Assembly: GCF_023278185.1 (NCBI RefSeq) | Contig: NZ_CP066356.1 | Coordinates: 1,170,001-1,234,000, forward strand | Reading direction: 5' to 3' | Length of the DNA: 64,000 nucleotides | Source of the DNA: Bradyrhizobium elkanii USDA 76 | GTDB taxonomy: Bacteria > Pseudomonadota > Alphaproteobacteria > Rhizobiales > Xanthobacteraceae | In this document: positions 29,961-39,429 of the stretch, one piece after another | Numbering within the stretch: the first letter of the stretch is position 1 | Layout of the letters: each line of letters begins with the position of its first letter | Program-made: the position numbers and the translations under genes | The notes under the pieces: generated by a model | What the model saw: only the letters and a program-made list of their open reading frames with translations | Told to the model about the DNA's origin: nothing | Database searches by the model: none

Positions 29961-30263
29961 TCAGCCGACTTGCACTGACCGCAACTGTTTCTTGCTGCGC
30001 TGCGGGCGCGCCGGTTTGCGACCGTTGGACGAGGTTGGAATCCGAGCCCCCTTGGGCGGCTGAACAAAGAGCTCGGACAAATGAACGCCGAGCGTGTCGG
30101 CTATCCGCTCAAGAAGATCAATCGTCGGGTTTTTCGACTGCCGTTCAAGACTGCTCATATAGGAGCGATCTATCCCAGCCTCGCAAGCCAATTTTTCTTG
30201 CGAGATACCTTGCTCTATGCGAATCCGACGCACATTCCAGGCCACTAGCGCGCGAGTTTTCAT
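29961..30263 (-). CDS. XRE-family helix-turn-helix regulator
   Basis: Small DNA-binding protein of about 100 residues with a clear Cro/CI helix-turn-helix: WNVRRIRIEQGISQEKLACE, then AGIDRSYMSSLERQSKNPTI and DLLERIADTLGVHLSELFV. A basic Pro/Arg/Lys tail follows. I start at the ATG at 30263; the frame extends 17 residues upstream without support. Such single-domain regulators are frequent on mobile islands and symbiosis islands. Confidence 0.8.
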   Translation of the reverse strand: MKTRALVAWNVRRIRIEQGISQEKLACEAGIDRSYMSSLERQSKNPTIDLLERIADTLGVHLSELFVQPPKGARIPTSSNGRKPARPQRSKKQLRSVQVG

Positions 30264-31366
30264 GTGCCACACCATGGCCTCGGCCGCGCCGTCAAACCAC
30301 TGGATATAATCCAACTATTAGTTCTTCGCCAAAGTAGGCCGCCGCCGCAGATCGCTTGCCCGACCCGGCAGCCCAAGGATTGACGGCGTTCCGTTCGATG
30401 AGCGAGACAAACTGGACAAGATCGGGGTGCAGTTTGTTCATCTCTGGCGAAAGCCACGTGCCGAGATGCGATTTTCGTACTGCAGACTTGGGCGCGTCCG
30501 CTGTCGCGAACCGGGCTCTATGAGCTGCGCTTACCGAGGCCCTTACGGAAGCGGAGTCTCGGCACATGCGGGTAACGATCCCATCGCGCAAGGCATAATG
30601 TGCTCCTCGCCGGGGGCACTCGGAAAAGGGGCTCGCCTTCGGCGACCGCTATCACTGCCCCGTTCCCGGGTGCCGCTGCTAAGCCGGTCTCGTCGTTGCA
30701 CTCGGACCCGCGTGTCCCTTCGGGTCACTATGCTCACGCTCTCCGGGTGCCATTTCAGAGGGCGATGCGCTGCGCACACGCCGTCCTCGCAAGAATGATC
30801 CTGGCCATTCCGGTGCTGGCCAATCGTACATCAGCAGCAGCCCGTAGCTGTGCTGATTTCCCCGAGGGCCACGCAACCGTTTATCCGCTACGTATCAAGC
30901 AGTAATAACCACGGGTTGGCGGGCTGGCGCTGTTCGGCACAATCTGTGCGGGTCTCTCGGATTGACAATTGGATCACAAAAGGAAAAGGCTCCCGTGAGG
31001 GACCTTCTAGTTACAAATGTTTCGACACGTGACAGTGTCGGCGGTCGAATACGACTTCGCCTGCTGAGAGACTCTACGTATCATTACAATCTGCTGGCGC
31101 GCAACCAAGGCGAGAATTGTGATGCCGATTGTCTTTGGACGGGACGGCCGTGTGCGGTGCCCGGCGGGATCTGCAAAAGCCAGACGCGGCTTCACAATAG
31201 GTGCGTCACGCGCTTGCGAGGGCCGCGGCCAAACTCAGCCGAGGGTTCTTCTATGGCGTGGGGGTACGTTCCCCAAACGGTTGGACAGGTTGCGATCGCG
31301 GCGGTGACGCGGAGTGGTCGAACGCGTCAGCATGTAGAGCAACACGGGGAGCAGCAGGAGGAGGCT
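30264..31366. other. Region of about 1.1 kb without a confident gene
   Basis: One minus-strand open frame (30292-30591) encodes about 99 residues, including NKLHPDLVQFVSLIERNAVN and YFGEELIVGLYPVV, which may be a real small gene or a gene fragment. A plus-strand frame at 30600-30905 (AIPVLANRTSAAARSCADFP) is equally uncertain. The remainder shows no family, repeat or promoter I recognise. Confidence 0.3.
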
Positions 31367-32668
31367 TCAGTCGACCTTGACGAAGGGAGGGCGAGACGTT
31401 GTGGCCCGTTGTTTCTCTTGCATGCTCACACCGGCCGCGACGCCTACTCCCAGGACATACATCCATCCTTCATGAAAATCGAATAGATGCGAATTGAAAA
31501 GGGAGCTGGTCATATTCTGGATTACGACAAGTAGTCCGAGCCAGCTCCCGAACCCGCCTCCACGAAATAGCAGGAGATGGGAGATCCACATCGCATAGAG
31601 CGCAACAATCCCGATGATGCCCCATTGAACCGCAACGTTGAGGGTCTGGTTGTGCGGGTTCTTGGTCACTTGGGCGGCCAACCCGGTCTTACCGACGGCA
31701 TCGCGCTCAAACAATGCCTGTGCGGAGCCGGTCCCATTGCCGAAGATGGGGGCTTCAGCGAAGAATTTCAGCGACTTTTCCCAATATTCGAGCCGCTGCC
31801 CAGTCGAGCGGACAATATTCTGCTTCGAGGACTGATATTCGATCCAGAGATCCGCGACGCGAGCGCGCAAATAGCCGGACGTGAACCAGACCGCGACGGC
31901 AACCACAACACAGGCACTAAAAAGCAGCATCGATTGGCGGCGGTTGAGATACCTTGATGCGAAGACAATGAGCAGCACCGGAAGATAGACGATGGCTGCG
32001 CGCGCTGATACGACGAACGCCATGTTCGCGAAGAAGGCGAGCATCAGTGCGGTGCATGCCGCAGCAGCCCAGTAGTTGCCCTGCCGACAGAACGAAATAG
32101 TCCACGGCGCGAGCGCGACCATGCATAGTACGAACTCCTGACTTTGATCGATATAGTTCTTGACAGGAACTCCCGCGCTCAGAGTGGTCGTCAGCTTCAG
32201 TTCGGGCTTAAACAGAACAATCCACGACAGCCCCATCAGCAGCGCACAAGATAGAACGAACGAGATGAAGATCCGGCTACCGCGCGGCGACCGCTGAAAA
32301 TGGTAGATCAAAAATGGGAGTACGAGCAACTTGGCGAGAGGCTTGATGCCTATAAACGTTGCATGCCAGGAAACATCGGCCCAAAGAGTCCCGACTACCG
32401 CGATCAGGACCATCGTGAGCGGCAGCAAGCAAAACGGCCGGGTGACGAGATGGAGGAATGGACGGAAATCGGCCGACGAGGTTAGCGGGATCAAAGAGAT
32501 CAACCACAGCAACAGGAAGATCGTGAAGCCGGTCGTCGACCACGGCAACATCACCGCGGACAAAACCGCGAGGACATCGGCGTACAAAAATCGCGCTCGT
32601 GGTTCGAACCAGGAGCCAACTATGAAAGATTTGGAGACCGTTGATCTGGTGGTTGTGAGCTCGATCAT
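31367..32668 (-). CDS. O-antigen ligase-like membrane protein (WaaL/Wzy_C type)
   Basis: Integral inner-membrane protein of 433 residues with about eleven hydrophobic segments. Large periplasmic loop near 300-350 holds STGQRLEYWEKSLKFFAEAP, IFGNGTGSAQ and the conserved His motif KNPHNQTLNVAVQWG that defines the Wzy_C/WaaL fold. The family joins undecaprenyl-linked glycans to lipid A-core. Last gene of the leftward polysaccharide cluster, 93 bases after the large glycosyltransferase. With an ABC exporter present, ligase rather than Wzy polymerase is the better guess. Confidence 0.82.
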   Translation of the reverse strand: MIELTTTRSTVSKSFIVGSWFEPRARFLYADVLAVLSAVMLPWSTTGFTIFLLLWLISLIPLTSSADFRPFLHLVTRPFCLLPLTMVLIAVVGTLWADVSWHATFIGIKPLAKLLVLPFLIYHFQRSPRGSRIFISFVLSCALLMGLSWIVLFKPELKLTTTLSAGVPVKNYIDQSQEFVLCMVALAPWTISFCRQGNYWAAAACTALMLAFFANMAFVVSARAAIVYLPVLLIVFASRYLNRRQSMLLFSACVVVAVAVWFTSGYLRARVADLWIEYQSSKQNIVRSTGQRLEYWEKSLKFFAEAPIFGNGTGSAQALFERDAVGKTGLAAQVTKNPHNQTLNVAVQWGIIGIVALYAMWISHLLLFRGGGFGSWLGLLVVIQNMTSSLFNSHLFDFHEGWMYVLGVGVAAGVSMQEKQRATTSRPPFVKVD

Positions 32669-32761
32669 GTCCGAATACCGCGGCGGGGCGGGACTGAAAG
32701 CGAAATCAATGGGCCTGATGTCGGCCCGAGGCTCTTGAGGTGAGCGCGCCTCAAAATCGAC

Positions 32762-35700
32762 CTAGTCGGCGCGTGAGGCGCTCTGTTCGCGTAGATTTGC
32801 TGATTGGATTAGAGCCTTTAGTCCTTGCTCATAACTTGAAAGCATCTTGCGCGCGTCGAGATTCCGCTCGGCGCTGCGCCGAGCGGCCTCCTTCATTCGT
32901 TGAAGAACTTCCCGATCGAGAGCAAGCTTCGTGAGCCTGTCTACAAACTCATCTATCATGCGCGGCTGACAAAGAAATCCGTTCACGCCGTCACGGACGA
33001 GTTCAGGTAAGCCCCCTACGGAAGACACAATGACCGGAACGCCCAGTGCGAGCGCCTCCAGGACGACAACCGGTCTGCCGTCGAGCCGTGAAGGCAGGAC
33101 AAGCACGTCATACGATGAGACCCAGGGGCGGACATCTTCAACGTCGCCGATAAGATGAAAACGATTGCCAAGGCCTGCCGACGCGACTGCGCTCTCGATT
33201 TCTGTCCGAAGCGCTCCGGCTCCGGTCATCACAAACAAAATCGGTAAATGTGATGACTTACGGGCAATTTCGATGAAGGCCAGAGGGTCTTTCTCCTCAG
33301 ACCAACGGCCCGAAAAACCGACAATGAGTTCGTCCGGCGTTGCATTCAAATACTCGATGACGGAACCGTCGCGAGGACGCGGCAGATAATCGTGCAGATC
33401 AATCCCGCTGGAGATCTGTCGGACGCGGTCTTGCGACTCTCCCGCATCGAAGAGGAACTGCAGGACCTCCTTGTTCTCCACGAAATTGACATCGATAAGA
33501 TGAGCGTATTTCCTGTTGTTCTTGGTGTGACCAACCGTATTGAACAACAAGTCTGCCACTTTGATCTTCGGGAATGCGGCTCGGATCGAGGGCAGCAGGT
33601 TGTACATGAAGGCGCTCCCCGCGATCCAGACAACGTCAATCTCGCGGGAGGCGATCAGGTAGTTTACGAAATCTGGCCATCGATCCGCGGCAAGGAACCG
33701 GGGCAAATGGAAGATTTCGGCGGTCGCTTGTTCGAACCAACTCGTGGAATCCCCATGTTCGCGTCCAGCCTCGATTGAGGTTATGACCGTTACGCGCCAT
33801 CCTTGTTTGGTGAGATGGGCGACAATGCCGCTAAGCAAACGCTCCGCTCCTCCTATGAGCGTAAACGGGAGCGCGAGCAGGATCACTGGGGCTGCTCTAC
33901 CCTTCGAAGCGCGTCCCAGAAAGTTGGTGGCGGCATTCTCCGGACGTCTATCTGCCGCTGCAGCAAGACGCGAAGCGCGAAGCGCGGCGGGCGTGACGAG
34001 GTCTCCCAGCGCCTGGCGGATCAACTTGCGATGAACTGGCATGCCGTGAAGGTCGGTCTGGGTGCTCAGGCTAGGGCCGTGGCGCCGATACAAGAAGAGG
34101 TGATCGTTTGTCATGTTATGGATGCGAGCGCCCAGCGCTGCGAGCTGTGTCCAAAACAGCCAGTCCTCATAGACATGTCCAGTGACGGCGCGGTCGGTGT
34201 CGCGATAGCCGCCGGCCTTCTCCCAGAGGCTTCGGCGAAAAACCGCGCAGGTCAGAACATGGTTCCCTTCGAGCATGTCAGCCAGCACAGGCTCGCCAAG
34301 GATGCCGACCTTCTCATCAGAGCTTCCGAATTGCTGCATGGCGCTCGAGACAATGTCGTATCCATAGGTCTCCAGCAGGAATACCGCTTTTTCGATATAT
34401 GTCGGCTTGAGCAGATCATCGGCATCGAGGCAGCAGATGTATTTTCCGCGGGCCTTGCTGATGCCGAAGTTTCGATTCGCGCCTACTTGATGAGGCTCCG
34501 TCTGGACAACGACTGTTGTCTTGGGCCGCGTCAAGGCCAATGTCTGCTCTCGGGAAAGCGGTTCGGTTGAGCCGCCCTCGACAACAATCACTTCCAGATT
34601 GTCAAAGGTTTGCGCCAGTACCGAATCGACTGCTTCGGCAACGAAATGACCGTAGTTGAATGATACGATAACGACCGAGACGAGCGGTCGGTCGCTCGGC
34701 CATGCTGCGGCTTCGTCCGCTGTCGGCTCGACAGGCTCACAAAAGCCCGTTCGCTGGTCGAAGGCCAGCCTTGGCAGCTGGATTTGAGCTGCGGCCAACT
34801 CCTCTTCGCGCAGCCTTCGCCGATTGGCGATCGTTTCGCGCAATCTTTGTCGAAGTTCAAAGTTTAAGGTCCATTTTACCAGCTTGAGCGCTTGGCGTGT
34901 CATCCGAGCCAACTGAGGAACTCTATGCCCCGCCCGCCGCAATATAGACGTTGATCTCCAGATCGTGCTGCGGAGAATGAGGTCAATCTCGGACCCCAGG
35001 GCCGATACCTGATCGGTCAGGGCTCTAACGCTCTCCTTCAGATTTGCCACTTCTAGCTCTCTTGAAATCGTTTCAGCTTGAGCGGCTCGTTCGCGGTCGG
35101 CATAGTGGGCCTCCAAGAGTGAGACGTGAGTGGAGAGGCGTGCTCGATCGGCTGTAATGGCGATATTGCTATCCGTAGCGTGCGCAAGCCGATTGGAGAG
35201 CGCATTGATATGGATGGCCAGTTCCTGCAATTTCAACTTTGTATCCTGCTCCAACTGGGAATACGCGACCGCTGCCTGATCGAGCTCGCCGGTTAGAAAT
35301 GTTATGCGCGCTTCTAGTCCCTTGGACTTCTTCTCGCTCTGGAGCGCGAGTTTTGCATAACTCTCGGTCTCTTGCTTGAGGCGACCGGAGACCTGTTCAA
35401 TTTGCGCGTCCAGCACCTCAGAGTGAGCCTTGCTCTCGCGGGCTAGCGCCGCATAGTTTTCGGTCTCCCGCCTGAGCTGCTCGGACAGCTCCTCTATTTG
35501 CGCCTGCAACGCTTCAGAGTGGGCGTTGCTCTCACGCGCTAGCGCAGCATGGTTGGCAGCCTCCTGGTTGAGTTGGTTGGAGAGCCGTTCTATCCGTTCT
35601 TTCAGTAGATCCGAGTTGGCAGCGCTCGTGCGCAGCAGCACCGCATAGTTTGCGGCCTCCTCCCTGAGGTGATCGGAAAGATCGCTTATCTGCGCTTCCA

Positions 35701-36763
35701 TTGCCTCAGCCGTGGCTTTGCTCTCGTTCGCTAACGCCGAGTACTTGGCCGTGATCGCAGCGCATTCGGTACGCGCGGCGGTCAATCGCCGCAGATCACT
35801 GGTCCAGAGCTGCTCAATTCGAGTCAACAGAGGTACGTCAAGAGCCGACTGCGATAGATCAGGCAGACCCACAAGCAGATCGGGCGTACTCTGCGCTGCG
35901 TGGATCAGCATCAGCTTTTGCCGTGCAGCGCGCAGCTTGCTCTCCGTTATGCGACCCTCAGTCCCCGTTATGCGGGCAAATAACTCCTTGATGTCGTTCG
36001 TGAGCGAACCGTCGCTGAAAACGATCCCGACAAAGTTCGAGGCGAAGTCGCGGATGTAGATCTCGCCCCCTACCAGGTGAAATCCGAGTCCTTCTATTAG
36101 GAGACGTAGCGAGCTCCCCGATGGATAGAAGACATGTTCCAAGGAGCTCTCGAACCAAACTCGGTTTTGATGAGTGTCCGAGATGTAGGGCACTTCGAAT
36201 AACAAGAATCCGTCCGGCTTGAGCAAGCTTAGCGCAGCTTGAACTCCGCGACGGAAGTCGCGTAGGTGCTCGAATACAGCGATGGCGGTTACGCAATCAA
36301 ATTGATGCGTATGCGTTTCCGGAATGGCGGGATCTAGCAGGTCTCGGCCCAATATCTTAATATTGGATTCCGTCGCATGTGCGATCATGCGCTCATTGAC
36401 CTCTATGCCATAAAGGTCAAAGGTGCTTGGGAGCCTCTTCAGAAGATTGCCGTCGGCGCAGCCGATATCGAGAATTTTTCCGCCGTCCTTAAGGCAGCAA
36501 ACCAGTTCGGCCGCCCACGACAGTCCATGCTCGGCCATTAACTGGTAGTCATTGTAGCCAACAGCGCCATCGACCTTCTGCGAACCGTAGTATGCATCGT
36601 CGTAGAACGATCCAAGGTCCTCCGGTATCGCTTCAATGACGCCGAGCCCGCATTCGTCGCATCGAAGAACCGCGACATCGTCGGTGCGTGTTGCCATCAG
36701 GGTGAACGTTCGCCCCTGACAAGCATTGCATCTGAAATCCGCTGAAGGGACGTGGAGGTTCAT
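32762..36763 (-). CDS. Multidomain methyltransferase/coiled-coil/GT2/GT4 polysaccharide enzyme
   Basis: A 1333-residue cytoplasmic protein. N-terminus: two Cys pairs (C12/C15 and C35/C38, zinc ribbon), then a class I SAM methyltransferase (ILDIGCADGN about 98-107). About 315-600 is coiled coil, including six 32-residue repeats. About 690-930 is a GT2 domain (VSVVIVSFNYGHFVAEAVDS, DxD in CLDADDLLKP). About 955-1330 is a GT4 domain (LPFTLIGGAERLLSGIVAHL; GFSGRWSEEKDPLAFIEIAR; DGRPVVVLEALALGVPVI). I start at the ATG at 36763, since an upstream TTG lacks support. Known relatives WbdD and WbdA are separate proteins: WbdD caps chains and its coil sets length. Here both roles appear fused; exact sugars are unknown. 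Confidence 0.85.
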   Translation of the reverse strand: MNLHVPSADFRCNACQGRTFTLMATRTDDVAVLRCDECGLGVIEAIPEDLGSFYDDAYYGSQKVDGAVGYNDYQLMAEHGLSWAAELVCCLKDGGKILDIGCADGNLLKRLPSTFDLYGIEVNERMIAHATESNIKILGRDLLDPAIPETHTHQFDCVTAIAVFEHLRDFRRGVQAALSLLKPDGFLLFEVPYISDTHQNRVWFESSLEHVFYPSGSSLRLLIEGLGFHLVGGEIYIRDFASNFVGIVFSDGSLTNDIKELFARITGTEGRITESKLRAARQKLMLIHAAQSTPDLLVGLPDLSQSALDVPLLTRIEQLWTSDLRRLTAARTECAAITAKYSALANESKATAEAMEAQISDLSDHLREEAANYAVLLRTSAANSDLLKERIERLSNQLNQEAANHAALARESNAHSEALQAQIEELSEQLRRETENYAALARESKAHSEVLDAQIEQVSGRLKQETESYAKLALQSEKKSKGLEARITFLTGELDQAAVAYSQLEQDTKLKLQELAIHINALSNRLAHATDSNIAITADRARLSTHVSLLEAHYADRERAAQAETISRELEVANLKESVRALTDQVSALGSEIDLILRSTIWRSTSILRRAGHRVPQLARMTRQALKLVKWTLNFELRQRLRETIANRRRLREEELAAAQIQLPRLAFDQRTGFCEPVEPTADEAAAWPSDRPLVSVVIVSFNYGHFVAEAVDSVLAQTFDNLEVIVVEGGSTEPLSREQTLALTRPKTTVVVQTEPHQVGANRNFGISKARGKYICCLDADDLLKPTYIEKAVFLLETYGYDIVSSAMQQFGSSDEKVGILGEPVLADMLEGNHVLTCAVFRRSLWEKAGGYRDTDRAVTGHVYEDWLFWTQLAALGARIHNMTNDHLFLYRRHGPSLSTQTDLHGMPVHRKLIRQALGDLVTPAALRASRLAAAADRRPENAATNFLGRASKGRAAPVILLALPFTLIGGAERLLSGIVAHLTKQGWRVTVITSIEAGREHGDSTSWFEQATAEIFHLPRFLAADRWPDFVNYLIASREIDVVWIAGSAFMYNLLPSIRAAFPKIKVADLLFNTVGHTKNNRKYAHLIDVNFVENKEVLQFLFDAGESQDRVRQISSGIDLHDYLPRPRDGSVIEYLNATPDELIVGFSGRWSEEKDPLAFIEIARKSSHLPILFVMTGAGALRTEIESAVASAGLGNRFHLIGDVEDVRPWVSSYDVLVLPSRLDGRPVVVLEALALGVPVIVSSVGGLPELVRDGVNGFLCQPRMIDEFVDRLTKLALDREVLQRMKEAARRSAERNLDARKMLSSYEQGLKALIQSANLREQSASRAD
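35117..35692 (-). repeat. Six tandem 96-bp repeats encoding a coiled-coil stalk
   Basis: Each unit codes 32 residues of the type QIEELSEQLRRETENYAALA plus RESKAHSEVLDA. The six units begin QISDLS, RIERLS, QIEELS, QIEQVS, RITFLT and HINALS. Units two to four are the most alike, also at DNA level (e.g. GCTCTCGCGGGCTAGCGC against GCTCTCACGCGCTAGCGC). The repeats are in frame and keep heptad-like spacing. Confidence 0.85.
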
Positions 36764-36829
36764 GCAATCACCGCAGCCTTTGACCAAACAGTGCCCTGTT
36801 TTACGATCTTGATCTCGTGCCGACCGTTG

Positions 36830-37612
36830 CTAGCGAGGATCGAGTGTGGCGCTGCGATAGGCCGACAAGATCTCGTCGATTTGGCCGGCCGCTCTAACGC
36901 GCCCGCCGTCCAGCCATACGGCCTTCTCGCACCACGTCCTGCAGATCTGCTCGTTGTGGGAGGCCAGGACGAGAACGCTGGCATTCTCTACGAAGGATTT
37001 CAGGCGTTGTTCGGCTTTGGCGAGGAAGCCGGCGTCACCGGCGAGAATCCATTCGTCCATTAGGAGGATCTCGGGGGCGAAGCACGTGGCTACGGCAAAT
37101 GTGAGCCGCGTCAGCATGCCGGACGAGTAAGTGCGTGCCGGCAATTCGAGGTAGTCGCCGAGTTCAGTGAACTGTCCGATCCCCGGAATCAGTTGGTCGA
37201 TCTCGTCAGGATCGAGGCCCAACAGAAGTCCGCGAAGCTTGATATTGTCGAGCCCGCTCAGCTCCGGGTCTATTCCAAGCCCAATGTCGAACATCGGCGA
37301 TATTCGCCCCGAAACGCGGACCGCGCCCGAGGCTGGCTCATGGATTCCTGCCATAACGCGTAGCAACGTCGTCTTGCCGGCTCCGTTGGCGCCCACGAGT
37401 GCCACGCGGTCGCCGACAGAGAACCTTAGCGATACGTTCCGCAAGGCCTCTACCACCAGGCGGTCATTCGCATCGCTCGCGATCCGTCCTCGCGATCCTC
37501 GATACAGAAGGCCCTTCTTCAGAGATCGCGATCCCCCACTGTAAATCGGAAAAGAGACGCTGACGTTGTCCAGTGCCAATCGTTCGATAGTTGCGTTCGT
37601 CAAAGAGGACAT
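36830..37612 (-). CDS. wzt: Polysaccharide ABC exporter ATPase, short Wzt
   Basis: ATPase subunit, 260 residues. Walker A GANGAGKTT (74-82), signature ARTYSSGMLTRLTFAVA, Walker B EILLMDEWI and the H-loop LASHNEQI are intact. The N-terminal extension (FPIYSGGSRSLKKGLLYRGS) is typical of Wzt/KpsT/RfbB proteins. It ends soon after the ATPase fold and lacks the C-terminal carbohydrate-binding domain of O9a-type Wzt, so export should not depend on recognition of a capped end by Wzt. It starts 1 base after the wzm stop; the two are co-translated. Confidence 0.9.
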   Translation of the reverse strand: MSSLTNATIERLALDNVSVSFPIYSGGSRSLKKGLLYRGSRGRIASDANDRLVVEALRNVSLRFSVGDRVALVGANGAGKTTLLRVMAGIHEPASGAVRVSGRISPMFDIGLGIDPELSGLDNIKLRGLLLGLDPDEIDQLIPGIGQFTELGDYLELPARTYSSGMLTRLTFAVATCFAPEILLMDEWILAGDAGFLAKAEQRLKSFVENASVLVLASHNEQICRTWCEKAVWLDGGRVRAAGQIDEILSAYRSATLDPR

Positions 37613-37613
37613 T

Positions 37614-38471
37614 CTAGACCCAATAGGAGATGCGTTCGCGGAATCGGCCAAAAAACAGCCCGACGACGACAAGATTGATCAGGGTCATCGTGATGACCAC
37701 CACGTAAGTGGCGGCTGTCGGAATGTCGCCTAACAGAGGGTCTCTCACGATCTGGATCAGATGATAGAACGGGTTCCAGTCCACAATGAGCGTGCGATCC
37801 TTAAGCTGATCGGACTTCCACATGATCGGTGTGATGAAGAAGAGGATTTGGACGAGGGAGCCGATCACCTGTGGGATGTCGCGAAAGCGTGCTGAAGCCA
37901 TCCCGATGAACAATGTTACCAAAGCGCCGTTGATCGTGAGGAGTACGAACCCTGGTACGGCCAGCAACGCATTGGCGCCTGGCGAGTTGTGGAAATAAGC
38001 CATCACGCCCAGGTAAATGACGAAGTTATGGGCAAAGATGATGACCTTGCTCCAGGTCCCCCGGCATACGTACAACGCGTAGGGCAATTTAATCTGCTTG
38101 ATGTAGGTCTCGGAGCCAACGAACAACAAGCCGGCTTCGGTCAGGAAGCTGGAGAAATAGCCCCAAACCAGGAAGCCGACGCACAAATACGGGAGAAAAT
38201 CGTCGATTCGGCTTTGAAAGATCTGCGCGTAGAGAAGCCCAAGAGAGACGATCATAATGGCCATACTGACCGTCAGCCAAAGGGGGCCGAGAACCGAACG
38301 GCGGTATCTCTGCATGATGTCATTCCAGCCAAGCCGGAGCCAGAGCCGCCGCTGGCGAGCAGCCGACGCCATATCGGCGATGGCAAGCGATGCGCGAGAC
38401 TTCCGTTCATTTGAGGTTAAGCCGCTTGACGGTGTCTGCGAGCCGCTCGTGCCAATTCTCTTATTCGTCAT
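37614..38471 (-). CDS. wzm: Polysaccharide ABC exporter permease Wzm
   Basis: Membrane subunit of about 285 residues with six hydrophobic segments. Family motifs: RRSVLGPLWLTVSMAIMIVS (the ABC2-type export motif), VGFLVWGYFSSFLTEAG, YIKQIKLPYALYV and the late WNPFYHLIQIVRDPLLG, diagnostic for Wzm/KpsM/TagG proteins. I start at the ATG at 38471 (AGGACG upstream); longer in-frame starts at 38522 and 38546 add an unlikely Pro/Arg-rich lead. With Wzt it would flip the finished lipid-linked glycan to the periplasm. Confidence 0.88.
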   Translation of the reverse strand: MTNKRIGTSGSQTPSSGLTSNERKSRASLAIADMASAARQRRLWLRLGWNDIMQRYRRSVLGPLWLTVSMAIMIVSLGLLYAQIFQSRIDDFLPYLCVGFLVWGYFSSFLTEAGLLFVGSETYIKQIKLPYALYVCRGTWSKVIIFAHNFVIYLGVMAYFHNSPGANALLAVPGFVLLTINGALVTLFIGMASARFRDIPQVIGSLVQILFFITPIMWKSDQLKDRTLIVDWNPFYHLIQIVRDPLLGDIPTAATYVVVITMTLINLVVVGLFFGRFRERISYWV

Positions 38472-38577
38472 ACCGAGCGCGTCCTTGCCTGCCCCTCTTG
38501 TTGATGGCTGATCGAGCGGCATTGAACTCGTGCCGAAGACGGGCATGCGACCGAGTCGATTGCGTTTGACGGGCAAC

Positions 38578-39429
38578 TTATCTCTCCAGACCGCGATTCG
38601 AGGCGGCGTCCATTCGGTTACTCTCCCGGTCGGTGAAATAGACTGCAACGCTGCGGAGTTGGACGATCGAGAGTCGCCGTAGGTACTTCGCGAGCGTCCA
38701 AGCGACGAGCGGAGCGTACTCCCACGCGCTGATCAGGCCCGTTCCCCACAATGAGAAATGCGTGCGCATTTCGCCCAGCTGCATGGCATGTAATCGGCCG
38801 CTCAGTCCCGTGGTGCCGAACGCCGGCTTGTCCGCTCGCGCGAGCGTTTCGTCCATTCTCACGGATCGGATGCCGGAGAGAATGTGTGCGGCCACGAACC
38901 AATAGTCTTCACACGCATAGGTCTGAGGAAAATGGTGCCTGACAGCATCTCGTCGAATAACGACTGTTGAAATAGGCGCGACGTTGGCGACCAGGATGGC
39001 GCCTCGCGTAATGCATCGTGCATTGATCGGCTCGTTGAGGGATGACCACGCGGTTCCGGCGAAACCCTTGCGATGGGAGCTGAGGAGCGGTGATCCCGGA
39101 GCCAGCATCAGCTCCATTTGAATTCGCAGCTTTTCTGGATGCCACTCGTCGTCTGCGTCGAGAAATGCCAGAAAAGGCTCCGAGCTTGCCAGGATGCCGG
39201 TATTGCGAGCGGCACCAGGACCACGGTTTCGGGGAAGCTTGATCAACTTGATCGGTTGAGCGACATACTCACTGCAAATCCTGTCAGTGGACTCGTCGCC
39301 GCTCGCGTCGTCCACTACGATTACTTCGCGTGGTTGGAGCGTCTGACACGCCACGGAGCGCAAGGCGCGCCGCAGCGCATCGCCGTCGCAGTAAGTGGGA
39401 ATGATGACGGTGAGGGGGGCCGTATTCAA
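38578..39429 (-). CDS. GT2-family glycosyltransferase
   Basis: Glycosyltransferase of 283 residues, GT-A fold. N-terminal VIIPTYCDGDALRRALRSVA, VVDDASGDESTD, LPRNRGPGAARNTGI and the DxD region FLAFLDADDEWHPEKL are classical GT2 features. Unusually it starts with TTG, overlapping the stop of the upstream reductase gene (TTGA), with AGGTG upstream; no better start is available. It probably adds one sugar of the polysaccharide from a nucleotide donor. The basic C-terminus may sit at the membrane. Confidence 0.85.
   Translation of the reverse strand: MNTAPLTVIIPTYCDGDALRRALRSVACQTLQPREVIVVDDASGDESTDRICSEYVAQPIKLIKLPRNRGPGAARNTGILASSEPFLAFLDADDEWHPEKLRIQMELMLAPGSPLLSSHRKGFAGTAWSSLNEPINARCITRGAILVANVAPISTVVIRRDAVRHHFPQTYACEDYWFVAAHILSGIRSVRMDETLARADKPAFGTTGLSGRLHAMQLGEMRTHFSLWGTGLISAWEYAPLVAWTLAKYLRRLSIVQLRSVAVYFTDRESNRMDAASNRGLER

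Noticed and set aside
31007..31486. Small open frames between the XRE gene and the ligase gene
   Set aside because: Frames on both strands overlap, none has a supported start or recognised motif.
35117..35692. CRISPR-like array
   Set aside because: The repeats are tandem without spacers, in frame, and encode a coiled coil.
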